A stretch of DNA of 64,000 bases from Lentimicrobiaceae bacterium. GTDB lineage: Bacteria; Bacteroidota; Bacteroidia; Bacteroidales; F082. The notes under the pieces are model-generated. The model was given only the letters and a program-made list of their open reading frames with translations, had not been told where the DNA came from and searched no databases. A program made the translations under genes and the position numbers. Where the stretch lies: contig SUWS01000001.1 in NCBI GenBank assembly GCA_015061365.1, positions 84,541 through 148,540 on the forward strand, read 5' to 3'. Each line of letters opens with the position of its first letter. Within the stretch, counting starts at the first letter, position 1. Positions 1-8,436 of this stretch are shown here, piece after piece.

Positions 1-42
1 CATGCCTCTGAATATGAAGAGATCCTCACGAACAGAAAATAA
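1..42 (+). CDS. C-terminal end of an upstream gene (partial, possibly DUF4835/PorD family)
   Basis: Frame 1 reads thirteen codons (HASEYEEILTNRK) and then TAA, two bases before the recN start. It looks like the tail of a gene whose body lies outside the window. In many Bacteroidetes recN follows coaBC and a DUF4835 gene, so that family is the likely candidate by synteny. The fragment is too short to identify on its own. Confidence 0.45.
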   Translation, partial: HASEYEEILTNRK

Positions 43-44
43 CA

Positions 45-1700
45 ATGTTACAGAAACTGTCAATAAGTAACTATGCTTTAATATCATCGTTATCAGTTGA
101 TTTTGATAACGGTTTTTCTGTAATCACAGGTGAGACCGGCGCAGGTAAATCAATATTGTTAGGTGCGCTCGGTTTTCTACTCGGCAACCGCGCCGATACT
201 AACATCCTCTTCGATGATACAAAGAAATGTATCGTGGAGGGTGTCTTTATCTTACATGACGATAGGTGGAAATCTTTTTTTGAGGAAAACGACATCGATT
301 ATGATGAGGAATGCATAATTCGTAGAGAGATAAATCCTCAGAAAAAATCAAGAGCGTTCATTAACGATACTCCAGTATCCTTGCAGATTCTCAAAGAATT
401 AGGAGCACGACTTGTAGATATACATTCGCAACATGATTCGTTGTTGCTCTGTAATCCTGATTTTCAACTTGCTTTGTTGGATGACGCAGCTGACAATAAT
501 CTACTTCTGACGCAATATAAGAAAGCATATCACGATTACGTCTCGGCTAAAAATGAGTTGGATAAACTTCGTCGTAAAACAACAGATAATATTGATGAAA
601 ACGATTATCTGAAATTTCAATTGGATGAGATCTTGAAAGCTGAACTTCTTGATGGAGAATATGACGAGCTGACACAACGTATCGAGTTTCTCGAGAATCA
701 AGAGGAGATAATCAGACTTTTGAAAGAATCGACGAATATCCTTGATAACGAAGATAACTCTCTTCTTGATGGAATCAATACCTTATTATATAATGTCGAG
801 AAACTGAGAAGATATATTCCTGAATTAGGTTCAATGGCGGAACGTCTCAATTCTGTAAAGATAGAACTTAAGGATATTCTCTCCGACCTGAATAATTTTC
901 AAGATGATTCTCAAGATATTTCTTCATTAGAAATTTTACAGGAGCGTTTCGATATGATTCAGCGACTTATGATGAAGCATCATCTTAACGATTATTCACT
1001 ACTTCTTCAGTTGAGAGAGGACATACGGAGAAAAGTGGATGAATTTTCCAATATTGAAGATATTGTTGCCGACAAGGAAAAGGAAGTCAGGGAATTAGAG
1101 AAAGACTTGTTGGTTAGAGCTTCGGAATTGCGCATGCGTCGGAAGAAAGCAAAGGATGATTTTGAAAAAGATGTGACGACAGTGATTCGTCAGCTTGCTA
1201 TGCCGTACGGACTCTTTGAAATAAAATTAGATGAGACGGAAGAACTGACTTCTAATGGCATTGATGTTGTCACATTTATGTTTTCAGCAAACAAAGGTCA
1301 TTCTACAGAAATCATGGCGAAAGCAGCCTCTGGTGGTGAACTGTCACGTCTGATGTTGGCGATAAAAAGCATTGCCGCAAGAAACAATTATATCCCGACT
1401 TTAATTTTCGACGAGATAGATACCGGCGTCTCTGGTGAGGTGGCATCCAAGCTCGGCGACATTATGAAGGTGATGGGCGATACTCTTCAACTCGTAAGTA
1501 TCACTCATTTGCCTCAAATAGCAAGTAAGGCTGAGAATCATTTCTTTGTGTATAAGACTGTTGTCGATGAAAAGACACATTCAAACATTAAAGTATTGAC
1601 TCACGAAGAGCGTGTCGTGGAAATTGCAAAAATGCTTTCCAACGCAGAAGTCACGGAAGAAGCGATGAAAGCGGCGGAAGTACTTCTGTCAAGTCTTTGA
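45..1700 (+). CDS. recN: DNA repair protein RecN
   Basis: SMC-like ATPase of recombinational double-strand-break repair, acting on DNA in the cytoplasm. The 551-residue length is normal for RecN. Walker A GETGAGKS lies at residues 29-36. A long charged coiled-coil region fills about residues 160-390. The ABC signature (ASGGELSRL) and Walker B (LIFDEIDTGVSG) lie near residues 425-465, followed by the switch segment SITHLPQIAS. The ATG lies two bases after the preceding stop, so recN is probably co-transcribed with the upstream gene. It ends 8 bp before a convergent gene. Confidence 0.97.
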   Translation: MLQKLSISNYALISSLSVDFDNGFSVITGETGAGKSILLGALGFLLGNRADTNILFDDTKKCIVEGVFILHDDRWKSFFEENDIDYDEECIIRREINPQKKSRAFINDTPVSLQILKELGARLVDIHSQHDSLLLCNPDFQLALLDDAADNNLLLTQYKKAYHDYVSAKNELDKLRRKTTDNIDENDYLKFQLDEILKAELLDGEYDELTQRIEFLENQEEIIRLLKESTNILDNEDNSLLDGINTLLYNVEKLRRYIPELGSMAERLNSVKIELKDILSDLNNFQDDSQDISSLEILQERFDMIQRLMMKHHLNDYSLLLQLREDIRRKVDEFSNIEDIVADKEKEVRELEKDLLVRASELRMRRKKAKDDFEKDVTTVIRQLAMPYGLFEIKLDETEELTSNGIDVVTFMFSANKGHSTEIMAKAASGGELSRLMLAIKSIAARNNYIPTLIFDEIDTGVSGEVASKLGDIMKVMGDTLQLVSITHLPQIASKAENHFFVYKTVVDEKTHSNIKVLTHEERVVEIAKMLSNAEVTEEAMKAAEVLLSSL

Positions 1701-1708
1701 TATACTGC

Positions 1709-2899
1709 TTACCTTCGATTCCGTAAACGTTTGATGATTCGATATGCCGCAAATGATATGATGGAGAGATACACTGTCCAAAGAATTATCGTCTTAGGAT
1801 AATTGATATGATCTAATCTTTGTTTTGTGATCTCATTGTTTTCATGGCGGGTTATCGGGTTGAGATATAATGTCGTTCCGTCTTTGAACTTCAATTCGCA
1901 TCTTACGTAATTGTCTTCGGGCTGAATCGCGTAAGTCCCTGTCTTGATGTTTTTCTGTGTTTTAAGTTCCTTTCCTTCTTGTCCAATGAATCTGATTTTA
2001 GATATAGGCTTGGAAGCCGATACTAATAAGGTGTCGTCTTTTAATTCTACCTGTGTTATATGAGGAAGGTTTTTCTTTAAACGCTTTATTTTCTGTTCCA
2101 ATGTCTCGTCGTATATAATAGGGAAATCAACTCCGACGGCATTGCCGTTTTCCAATGACGAGAGTATTTTTTCAGCTTCATTTTCATCTGCGTTTATCAT
2201 GGTGAAACGTGTCGCTATATCGGTGATATCGCTAACATCATGAGAGTCGTCGTTGCCGATGAGATATACGAGATGTCCGTTGGAAAGAGCAGTGTCCCAA
2301 TGTGCTGTTGAGATCCTGAATCCGTTAAGCACCTCCATCAGTTTGTAGTTGCTGAGATACTTCATGTCGTCGACTAAATATCCTTTCTTAACGAAAGAAG
2401 GATGCGCCGGGATGGCGAGACGAGTCTGTTTTTCGAGACGGTTAAGCGTATGTTGTTTCATGCTGAGATTCTGAAACGCGAAGAAGTCGAGCCGACGTAT
2501 TTTTTCTGCTCCTACGCAAAGCTGATGTATCTTGAATATCCCGTAGCCGTGTTCGTAGGCGGGGATAAAACTTGGATTTGTAGAGTCGTAGTAATTGATT
2601 TTATTATAATCAGAAAGTCCGACGTGATCGAACCCAAGAGCGGTATAAACACTGTCGACCATTTCGTTTGTATTGGAGCGACCATTGGTTATACCTCCGA
2701 ACTGTCGTGTATGTGCATGGAAATTAGCGACAATCCAATTCTCAGGATTCATGTCGTTATATGGATTGTGAAGGTGGCTTCCTTGAAATGGCTTGGGTTC
2801 ATCGAAAGAGTATGATGGTACGAAAATACTTGTAAGCGTTACAATAGCAACAAAACCGACGATTATGTATAGAAGAGTTTTAAAGAGTTTTTTTATCAT
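1709..2899 (-). CDS. PHP-domain metal-dependent phosphoesterase, membrane-anchored
   Basis: A 396-residue protein with an N-terminal hydrophobic segment (about residues 5-25) and a C-terminal one (about residues 370-388) followed by basic residues. Between them is a PHP-type fold: metal-ligand motifs NFHAHT, LSDYN, PAHPS and GNDDSHD occur in the expected order. PHP proteins hydrolyse phosphoesters with bound metal ions, but the substrate here cannot be told. The catalytic domain is probably periplasmic. A minus-strand -7 box lies about 57 bp upstream. It is convergent with recN. Confidence 0.8.
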   Translation of the reverse strand: MIKKLFKTLLYIIVGFVAIVTLTSIFVPSYSFDEPKPFQGSHLHNPYNDMNPENWIVANFHAHTRQFGGITNGRSNTNEMVDSVYTALGFDHVGLSDYNKINYYDSTNPSFIPAYEHGYGIFKIHQLCVGAEKIRRLDFFAFQNLSMKQHTLNRLEKQTRLAIPAHPSFVKKGYLVDDMKYLSNYKLMEVLNGFRISTAHWDTALSNGHLVYLIGNDDSHDVSDITDIATRFTMINADENEAEKILSSLENGNAVGVDFPIIYDETLEQKIKRLKKNLPHITQVELKDDTLLVSASKPISKIRFIGQEGKELKTQKNIKTGTYAIQPEDNYVRCELKFKDGTTLYLNPITRHENNEITKQRLDHINYPKTIILWTVYLSIISFAAYRIIKRLRNRR

Positions 2900-2956
2900 A
2901 GTTATATTTATAAATCATTGAAGTAGACTTTTGATGTCATGCTTCCGAAGTTTCTA

Positions 2957-2964
2957 CAAAGATA
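2957..2964 (-). promoter_or_regulatory. -7 box (TATCTTTG) for the PHP-domain gene
   Basis: Matches TAnnTTTG on the minus strand (CAAAGATA on the plus strand), upstream of the start at 2899. Confidence 0.45.
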
Positions 2965-2966
2965 AT

Positions 2967-2997
2967 AAAAAAGACGCTTTGAGCAGCGTCTTTTTTT
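2967..2997 (-). terminator. Rho-independent terminator after the lipoprotein gene
   Basis: AAGACGCT pairs with AGCGTCTT around a short loop, flanked by A and T runs, directly after the stop of the gene ending at 3000. Confidence 0.8.
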
Positions 2998-2999
2998 CA

Positions 3000-3542
3000 T
3001 TATCTGATGTTTTCTTTTTCAGTTATATTGAATAGTATTTTTACAGTCTCGTAGTCGCTAAGATCTTCGTTCTGATATTTTGCGTATGTCGTGGCATCTA
3101 TGAGAACCACCTTGAAGGTTAGATTTGTGTTGTAGAACTCGCAAGGGTTCTGATGTCGTTGTAAGTCGGAGTTAGTCCAGAATATCGTGAGTCCGTAGTC
3201 GTAATACACGGTCTCTAAAGTTGATGAATATTGATCGTTTGGATATAGTGTGAGTGGGAGTTGGTGCCATCCGTAGAATTCTCCTGGATTTTCCATATAG
3301 ACGAGAACTGCGCCGTAGTCAACCATATCTAAATCTATTGCATCCCATTCTAAATCAAGATACCAATTCAGTGCGTTAGCATCCCATTTCCAGTCTACTG
3401 CTATGGATTCTACTGTCGCTGATTGAACATTAGCGTTACCATCATGACCTGGAACGCCAGGTACACCTTGTGGTCCACGGCATGACGTCGCAGTTAATAA
3501 TGCAATTACAAATAACAATGCTAAAGATTTTAAAGTTTTCAT
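3000..3542 (-). CDS. Hypothetical lipoprotein with a short collagen-like stretch
   Basis: 180 residues from the ATG at 3542; a longer reading to 3596 would bury the signal. A type II signal peptide ends in TATSC with the lipid-modified Cys at residue 21. Directly after it come three Gly-X-Y-like triplets (GPQGVPGVPG). The rest is rich in W, Y and D and resembles no enzyme I know. Proteins with this Cys plus GPxGxxG start are common in Bacteroidetes and of unknown function. Probably outer-membrane-anchored. It is divergent from the EamA transporter gene. Confidence 0.75.
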   Translation of the reverse strand: MKTLKSLALLFVIALLTATSCRGPQGVPGVPGHDGNANVQSATVESIAVDWKWDANALNWYLDLEWDAIDLDMVDYGAVLVYMENPGEFYGWHQLPLTLYPNDQYSSTLETVYYDYGLTIFWTNSDLQRHQNPCEFYNTNLTFKVVLIDATTYAKYQNEDLSDYETVKILFNITEKENIR

Positions 3543-3638
3543 AAGAAATGTTTTTTTAATTGTGAATATAAAAAATTGACGCGTATTTTTGTTCAAATTT
3601 TATGCCATAGAAATTGCTATGAACTCTGTATATTTTAT

Positions 3639-3646
3639 TATTTTTG
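3639..3646 (+). promoter_or_regulatory. -7 box (TATTTTTG) for the EamA gene, 4 nt before the ATG
   Basis: Matches TAnnTTTG. Only four bases separate it from the ATG at 3651, which suggests a leaderless or nearly leaderless transcript. Confidence 0.5.
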
Positions 3647-3650
3647 CGCT

Positions 3651-4538
3651 ATGAAAAACAATAATTATATAGTGCATATCAGTGGTGTTATCGCCATGAT
3701 ATTTTGGGGTATGTCGTTTATATGGTCGACGCAGGTGTTTAATTATTTGAATCCAACTACGACGATATTTTTCCGCTTGATAATTTCGATGGTTTTCTTG
3801 GGGATTTTACTTTTTGTATTCAAGTTGAATGAGAAAGTGGAGAGAAAAGACCTGATGTTATTTGCTTTGGCGGCTTTGTTCGAGCCGTTTCTCTATTTCA
3901 TTTTTGAGAGTTATGGATTATTGAATTCGGCTCCCGTTGTAAGCTCCGCCATCATAGCGACAATACCTCTCTTTACACCTATAGCGGCTTTCTTCTTTCT
4001 TAAAGAACGACTTACGCCATGGAATATAGCAGGTTTCATAATATCTTTCTTTGGAGTTATATTCATGCTTCTTAATAAAAATTTAGAATTGACAGTCTCT
4101 GTTAAAGGTATCGTCTTCTTATTTAGTGCCGTTATCGTAGCGGTGGCTTATTCCATTTCTTTAAGAAAATTAACAATGTTGTATAAACCGCTAACAATCA
4201 CATTCGTTCAGAATATAATAGGAATGATCTACTTCATACCGATGTTCTTCATCATGGAACAAGTCACTCCGTCGCGTATAATGGAAATAGGCGGTTACAT
4301 ACTTCCATTATTGTCGTTAGGTGTTTTCGCAAGTTCCGTCGCATATACCTTATGGGCATATACATTCAGTAAGTTAGGCGCAGCTAAGGCTAATATATAT
4401 AGTAATTTGATTCCGGTGTTTACCGCGATATTTAGTTGTATCATAATAGGTGAAAGCATTACGTTACAAAAAGTTATAGGAATATTGTTGGTTATAGGCG
4501 GATTAGTATTATCACAATTAAAATTTAATAAGAAATGA
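3651..4538 (+). CDS. EamA/DMT-family membrane transporter
   Basis: 295 residues with about ten hydrophobic segments arranged as two EamA repeats. The first repeat carries the typical start (ISGVIAMIFWGMSFIWS), and the second ends in VFASSVAYTLWAYTFSKLGA and a run after NLIPVFTAIF. DMT-superfamily carriers export or import small metabolites across the inner membrane; the substrate is not predictable. ATG 3651 was chosen because it begins the first membrane segment and follows a -7 box. The stop overlaps the next ATG by 4 bp (ATGA), so it forms an operon with the RNA methyltransferase. Confidence 0.9.
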   Translation: MKNNNYIVHISGVIAMIFWGMSFIWSTQVFNYLNPTTTIFFRLIISMVFLGILLFVFKLNEKVERKDLMLFALAALFEPFLYFIFESYGLLNSAPVVSSAIIATIPLFTPIAAFFFLKERLTPWNIAGFIISFFGVIFMLLNKNLELTVSVKGIVFLFSAVIVAVAYSISLRKLTMLYKPLTITFVQNIIGMIYFIPMFFIMEQVTPSRIMEIGGYILPLLSLGVFASSVAYTLWAYTFSKLGAAKANIYSNLIPVFTAIFSCIIIGESITLQKVIGILLVIGGLVLSQLKFNKK

Positions 4539-5305
4539 TTACGAGTAAGTCAAATCCAAAGATAAAGAATGTTGTCAAATTGCAGAAATCGTCGGAGCGA
4601 CGTGAGCAAAACAGAATTATAATAGAAGGAAGACGAGAGATTGAACGTGCGGTGGCTTGCGGTTTTGTGGTCGACACCTTATTTATATGTAACGAATTGT
4701 TGAGAGAATCTGTCTGTATTAATGCAAATGTTACTGAGGAAGTTAGTTTAGAAGTCTTTGAAAAGATCGCTTATCGTGAAGGCAGCGATGGACTTTTGGC
4801 TGTTGCCATTCCAAAATATTCTGAGTTGAAGGATTTTAGGCCGAAGAAGAATCCGCTGATAATAGTTTTAGAGACGGTGGAGAAACCTGGTAATTTAGGT
4901 GCTGTGATGCGTACCGCCGATGCTGCCGGTGTCGACGCCGTGATTATCGCCGACCCTCGTACCGACTTGTTTAATCCTAATGCGATAAGGGCGAGCATTG
5001 GAACTATCTTCAGCGTACCATTGTTCGCTTGCTCATCGAAAGAATGTATAAAATGGCTGAAGTCCAACGATATAATAATTTATTGTACCTATCTTAAAGC
5101 ATCCATCGACTATTTGGACGCTGATTTTAGACAAGGTTCTGCTATAGTGATGGGAACTGAAGCGACGGGAATATCCGATATTTGGGTCGAGGCTGCCGAC
5201 CAGAATCTCATTATTCCAATGAATGGGATCGCCGATTCGTTAAACGTTTCTGTAACAACAGCGATAGTGGTTTTTGAAGCAATAAGACAAAGAAGGTGTT
5301 TATAG
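4535..5305 (+). CDS. TrmH/SpoU-family RNA 2'-O-methyltransferase
   Basis: 256 residues. An N-terminal substrate-binding part (ITSKSNPKIKNVVKLQKS) is followed by the SPOUT methyltransferase knot. Motif 1 is EKPGNLGAVMRTADAAG, motif 2 VMGTEATGIS, motif 3 IPMNGIADSLNVSVTTAI. These motifs bind S-adenosylmethionine in the trefoil knot and are intact. The enzyme methylates rRNA or tRNA ribose; the exact site is unknown. It is translationally coupled to the EamA gene by an ATGA overlap. Confidence 0.93.
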   Translation: MITSKSNPKIKNVVKLQKSSERREQNRIIIEGRREIERAVACGFVVDTLFICNELLRESVCINANVTEEVSLEVFEKIAYREGSDGLLAVAIPKYSELKDFRPKKNPLIIVLETVEKPGNLGAVMRTADAAGVDAVIIADPRTDLFNPNAIRASIGTIFSVPLFACSSKECIKWLKSNDIIIYCTYLKASIDYLDADFRQGSAIVMGTEATGISDIWVEAADQNLIIPMNGIADSLNVSVTTAIVVFEAIRQRRCL

Positions 5306-5387
5306 AATCTGAGAGTTGGATTTTAAAGTCCGATTTTGGGTAATAAGTTAAAAATAAAAAAAACTTACTGTATTGTAGATATTTTTG

Positions 5388-5395
5388 TATATTTG
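5388..5395 (+). promoter_or_regulatory. -7 box (TATATTTG) for the DAK2-DegV gene
   Basis: Matches TAnnTTTG. Four bases separate it from the TTG at 5400. Confidence 0.5.
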
Positions 5396-5399
5396 CAGA

Positions 5400-7208
5400 T
5401 TGAGCAAAAATATTATTTACGTGGATAATACTATATCAGAAATAAACGGAGTGCAGTTGTATAATAGCTTCATAGCAGGAGCACAAAAGATTTTTGAAAA
5501 TCAAGCACTTCTCAATAATATAAATTTCTATCCGGTACCTGATGCTGACACGGGTACTAACTTGGCCTCTACAATGCATAGTATAGTCAGTACGGTGCAA
5601 CCTCAAGAAAATGTTAAAGAAACAGCATTGGCATTGGCCGATGCGGCTCTTATGGGCGCAAGAGGTAACTCAGGTATCATCTTCGCACAGTTCCTCTACG
5701 GATTCAGTAAGGATATAAGGGAACAGCATACCATGAACATCAGAGAGTTTGCTGAATATATGCGTAATGCATCAGAATGCGCCTATTATGCCCTCGCGAA
5801 ACCTAAAGAGGGAACTATAATAACAGTGATCAAAGATTGGTCTAATTATCTAACTGAAGCATGTGAGACAGCCGACGACTTAACAACATTGCTGCTTAAT
5901 GCTTTGACTGTAGCTATGGAGTCATTAAAAGGTACGGGAAAATTTATCGCCGCAAAAGCCAAGACTATTGTCGATGCGGGAGCTAAAGGTTTCGTGGTTT
6001 TCTTGGAAGGTATGTGCGAATATTTCCATAGCGGAGAACAATCGGTAAATGTGGCTAATGCAGAAGTTATTGATTCGGAATGGATGGGAGAAGATAACCA
6101 TGAAGATATAACGTTCCGTTACTGCACAGAAGCTCTTCTTATAGGTGACGACCTTCAAAAAAATAAACTTTCTTCCTTGATAGAAACAATGGGCGATTGT
6201 CTCGTGATAGCAGGATCTAATAAGAAAATGAGACTTCATATCCATACCGATGAACCTTGGATCGTTCTTGAAAAAGTACAGACAATAGGAAGTGTCGTCT
6301 ATCAGAAAGTGGAAGATATGGTGATGCAGAATGATTTGGTTACCAATAGAAAAAGTAAGATAGGAATATTATCAGATAGTTCTTGCGACATACCGAAAGA
6401 ATTGTTGGAGAAATACCAGATACAAACAGTGCCTCTCACGGTGAGTTTCGGCGAAGAATTCTATCTCGACCAACTGACAATTAAGCCAAAACAATTCATA
6501 GAAAAGTTGGTTAAATCAACGGAGATTCCTAAATCGTCGCAGCCGAGTCTTATGGATTTTACTAACAGATATAATTACCTTACAACACATTACGGCTCTA
6601 TCGTCAGTGTTCATCTGAACGGTAAGTTCAGTGGCATGATCAACAGTAGTCGGAAAGCCGCCGCAGCGGTAAGTAAAACGTCGGGTAAAAAAATAGATGT
6701 AGTAGATAGTCACAATGCGACAGGAGGTTTGGGATTGACAGTGTTGAGAACCGCAGAGGCGGCAATCAAAGGGATGAGCCACGAACAACTCGTCGAGAAA
6801 GCTACAGAATGGGCAGATAAAACCAAATTGTTCGTGTCATGTGTCAATACTGAATATTTGATAAACAGCGGTCGACTCAGTACATTCAAGGCAATGATGC
6901 TTAAATTATTCAAGATAAAACCATTATTCACATTGGATAAAGAAGGCGAATTGAAACTTGAAACATTCTCTTTCAGAACTAAAGACAACTTTAAGAAAAT
7001 ATTAGGTCTTCTGAAAGATAATTACGAGCATAAGAAAATATGGAACTATTGCATAATGCATGTCGATAATTATGATGCAGCACAATATCTTAGTGAAGTG
7101 GTTGAGAAACTTACAGGCAGAAAACCGCTTTATATCGAGGACGCATGTCCGATGCTCGCCGGAAAAGTCGGACCTAAGGCTGTTGCGGTCGCTGTTATGG
7201 AAGATTGA
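5400..7208 (+). CDS. DAK2 kinase-like domain fused to a DegV (fatty-acid-binding) domain
   Basis: About 600 residues. The N-terminal half is a DAK2 domain with the metal/ATP motif FYPVPDADTGTN and a glycine-rich loop ALMGARGNSGIIFAQFL. The C-terminal half is a DegV/EDD domain starting at KIGILSDSSCDIP with VHLNGKFSGMINSS. In Firmicutes the same functions are split between FakA (kinase) and FakB (fatty-acid-binding), so the fusion probably phosphorylates bound fatty acids for phospholipid synthesis; that role is inferred from family knowledge. No in-frame ATG precedes the domain. TTG 5400 sits four bases after the -7 box; GTG 5421 is the alternative start. The tail overlaps the convergent WbqC-like gene by 14 bp. 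Confidence 0.88.
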   Translation: MSKNIIYVDNTISEINGVQLYNSFIAGAQKIFENQALLNNINFYPVPDADTGTNLASTMHSIVSTVQPQENVKETALALADAALMGARGNSGIIFAQFLYGFSKDIREQHTMNIREFAEYMRNASECAYYALAKPKEGTIITVIKDWSNYLTEACETADDLTTLLLNALTVAMESLKGTGKFIAAKAKTIVDAGAKGFVVFLEGMCEYFHSGEQSVNVANAEVIDSEWMGEDNHEDITFRYCTEALLIGDDLQKNKLSSLIETMGDCLVIAGSNKKMRLHIHTDEPWIVLEKVQTIGSVVYQKVEDMVMQNDLVTNRKSKIGILSDSSCDIPKELLEKYQIQTVPLTVSFGEEFYLDQLTIKPKQFIEKLVKSTEIPKSSQPSLMDFTNRYNYLTTHYGSIVSVHLNGKFSGMINSSRKAAAAVSKTSGKKIDVVDSHNATGGLGLTVLRTAEAAIKGMSHEQLVEKATEWADKTKLFVSCVNTEYLINSGRLSTFKAMMLKLFKIKPLFTLDKEGELKLETFSFRTKDNFKKILGLLKDNYEHKKIWNYCIMHVDNYDAAQYLSEVVEKLTGRKPLYIEDACPMLAGKVGPKAVAVAVMED

Positions 7209-7800
7209 GATAGTTGATTGCAGACGGTCCCTCGTTAAAGAGAAGGTCGACAACAGATAGATTAGAGATGAAACCGTGACGGTCGGCGAAGACCTGATAA
7301 TACGGTTTCATCTCTTTTTTGTTCACCTCGTTCTTAGATAAACAAATCCTAAAATCGTTCTCGTTAATGATCTTTTCAAAATCTTCTGTATATGAAAAAT
7401 CCTTCTTTACCTTAATTAATTTTAAGATGACTTTCAGACAATAGTCATTTAAATCGGTTAGAGTACTGAATCTTTGTTTGTATATCTTTTCAAAATAAGG
7501 GAAGTAATAGTCGAAATAAGCCGACTTACGATAAGCCGATTCCAAGCAGCGTAAGTGAACTTGTTGCCACGATTCCTTGTAACTTACTTCAATATCCTTT
7601 GTCAATGTGTGGTTGCCATTGACTTTTATTACGGGAACTGTCAAAGTCTGAATGCCGTTGGCGGTCATGACCTCGCATCTTGTTCTGCACGATTGCTTGT
7701 AATAAGTCTCAAACAGTTCGATGCGAGGGTTCTCTGCCTTTAAAAACAGAGAGATGTATTCTATTGAAGGTAAATACGCTGTTGGGAAAATCTGTGACAT
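7195..7800 (-). CDS. WbqC-like family protein
   Basis: 201 residues matching the WbqC-like family: an N-terminal TAYLPSIEYISLFL (family usually QPxYLPxxxYF), YYKQSCRTRCEV, LTVPV, and ESWQQVHLRCLESAYRKSAYFDYYFPYFEKIY. Members often lie in polysaccharide or aminotransferase gene sets; the biochemical role is unsettled. Its ATG overlaps the stop of the upstream thioredoxin-like gene by one base (TAATG), implying coupled translation. It ends inside the convergent DAK2-DegV gene. Confidence 0.85.
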   Translation of the reverse strand: MSQIFPTAYLPSIEYISLFLKAENPRIELFETYYKQSCRTRCEVMTANGIQTLTVPVIKVNGNHTLTKDIEVSYKESWQQVHLRCLESAYRKSAYFDYYFPYFEKIYKQRFSTLTDLNDYCLKVILKLIKVKKDFSYTEDFEKIINENDFRICLSKNEVNKKEMKPYYQVFADRHGFISNLSVVDLLFNEGPSAINYLNLP

Positions 7801-8282
7801 TACTTAATAAGGTATCTGTTGATTATACTTATATACTCCTCTTTACTTAATGCGCCGACTTGTGATAATGGTTGACCGTCCTTAGGCAGGAAGAATACTG
7901 TCGGTATGCTGCTTACCTTAAATATGGTAGGCAGTTTCAAGTCTTTGTCGACGTTGACTTTGTATACCAAGACTTTTCCTTCATATTCTCTCGCGATGTC
8001 TTCCATGATAGGAGCTACTTTCTTGCAAGGTCCGCACCAGTCGGCATAGAAATCTATCACGCAGGGTAGATCTCCATGATATGCGAACGAATCAGGATAT
8101 TTTTCTAAGTCCCAGATATTCTTTATGAAAAACTTATAGTCGATATTTTTAACTAAGCTGTTGTCTTCGACTTTTATTTCCTGTGTCGTTGCTTGTTCTT
8201 TGTTATCTTTCTGTTCTTTTTTAGAACCTCCGCAAGATGCGAGCAGTAATGCGGATAAGATTGTGATGAATGTTTTTTTCAT
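7800..8282 (-). CDS. Thioredoxin-like lipoprotein
   Basis: 160 residues. A lipobox (LLLASC, Cys 17) indicates an exported lipoprotein. A thioredoxin fold follows: DFYADWCGPCKKVAPIM carries the intact CxxC redox pair, and SIPTVFF the cis-proline loop. It probably acts in periplasmic disulfide reduction or isomerisation; the electron donor is not visible here. It forms a two-gene unit with the WbqC-like gene downstream (TAATG overlap). Confidence 0.9.
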   Translation of the reverse strand: MKKTFITILSALLLASCGGSKKEQKDNKEQATTQEIKVEDNSLVKNIDYKFFIKNIWDLEKYPDSFAYHGDLPCVIDFYADWCGPCKKVAPIMEDIAREYEGKVLVYKVNVDKDLKLPTIFKVSSIPTVFFLPKDGQPLSQVGALSKEEYISIINRYLIK

Positions 8283-8361
8283 GTTGTCTGAGTTATAATG
8301 TTAGTCGAAAATTAATTTTTGTAAAGATACGATATTTTATTTAAATAACATTCAAAAAAAA

Positions 8362-8400
8362 TTATGCATTACGCATTAAGCATTATGAATTATTATTAAC
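8362..8400. repeat. Heptamer tandem array (ATTATGC-type)
   Basis: Five degenerate 7-base units of the form ATTANGC/ATTATGA lie between the thioredoxin-like and DHS-like genes and run into the -7 box of the latter. Confidence 0.7.
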
Positions 8401-8404
8401 TTTG
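8397..8404 (+). promoter_or_regulatory. -7 box (TAACTTTG) for the DHS-like gene
   Basis: Matches TAnnTTTG, 32 bases before the ATG at 8437. Confidence 0.55.
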
Positions 8405-8436
8405 CACCACAAAATTGAGTTTCAAATTAAAATTTA

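Noticed and set aside
2402..2815. 137-codon open frame on the plus strand opposite the PHP gene
   Set aside because: It lies wholly inside the PHP-domain gene on the other strand, with no recognisable motif or promoter.
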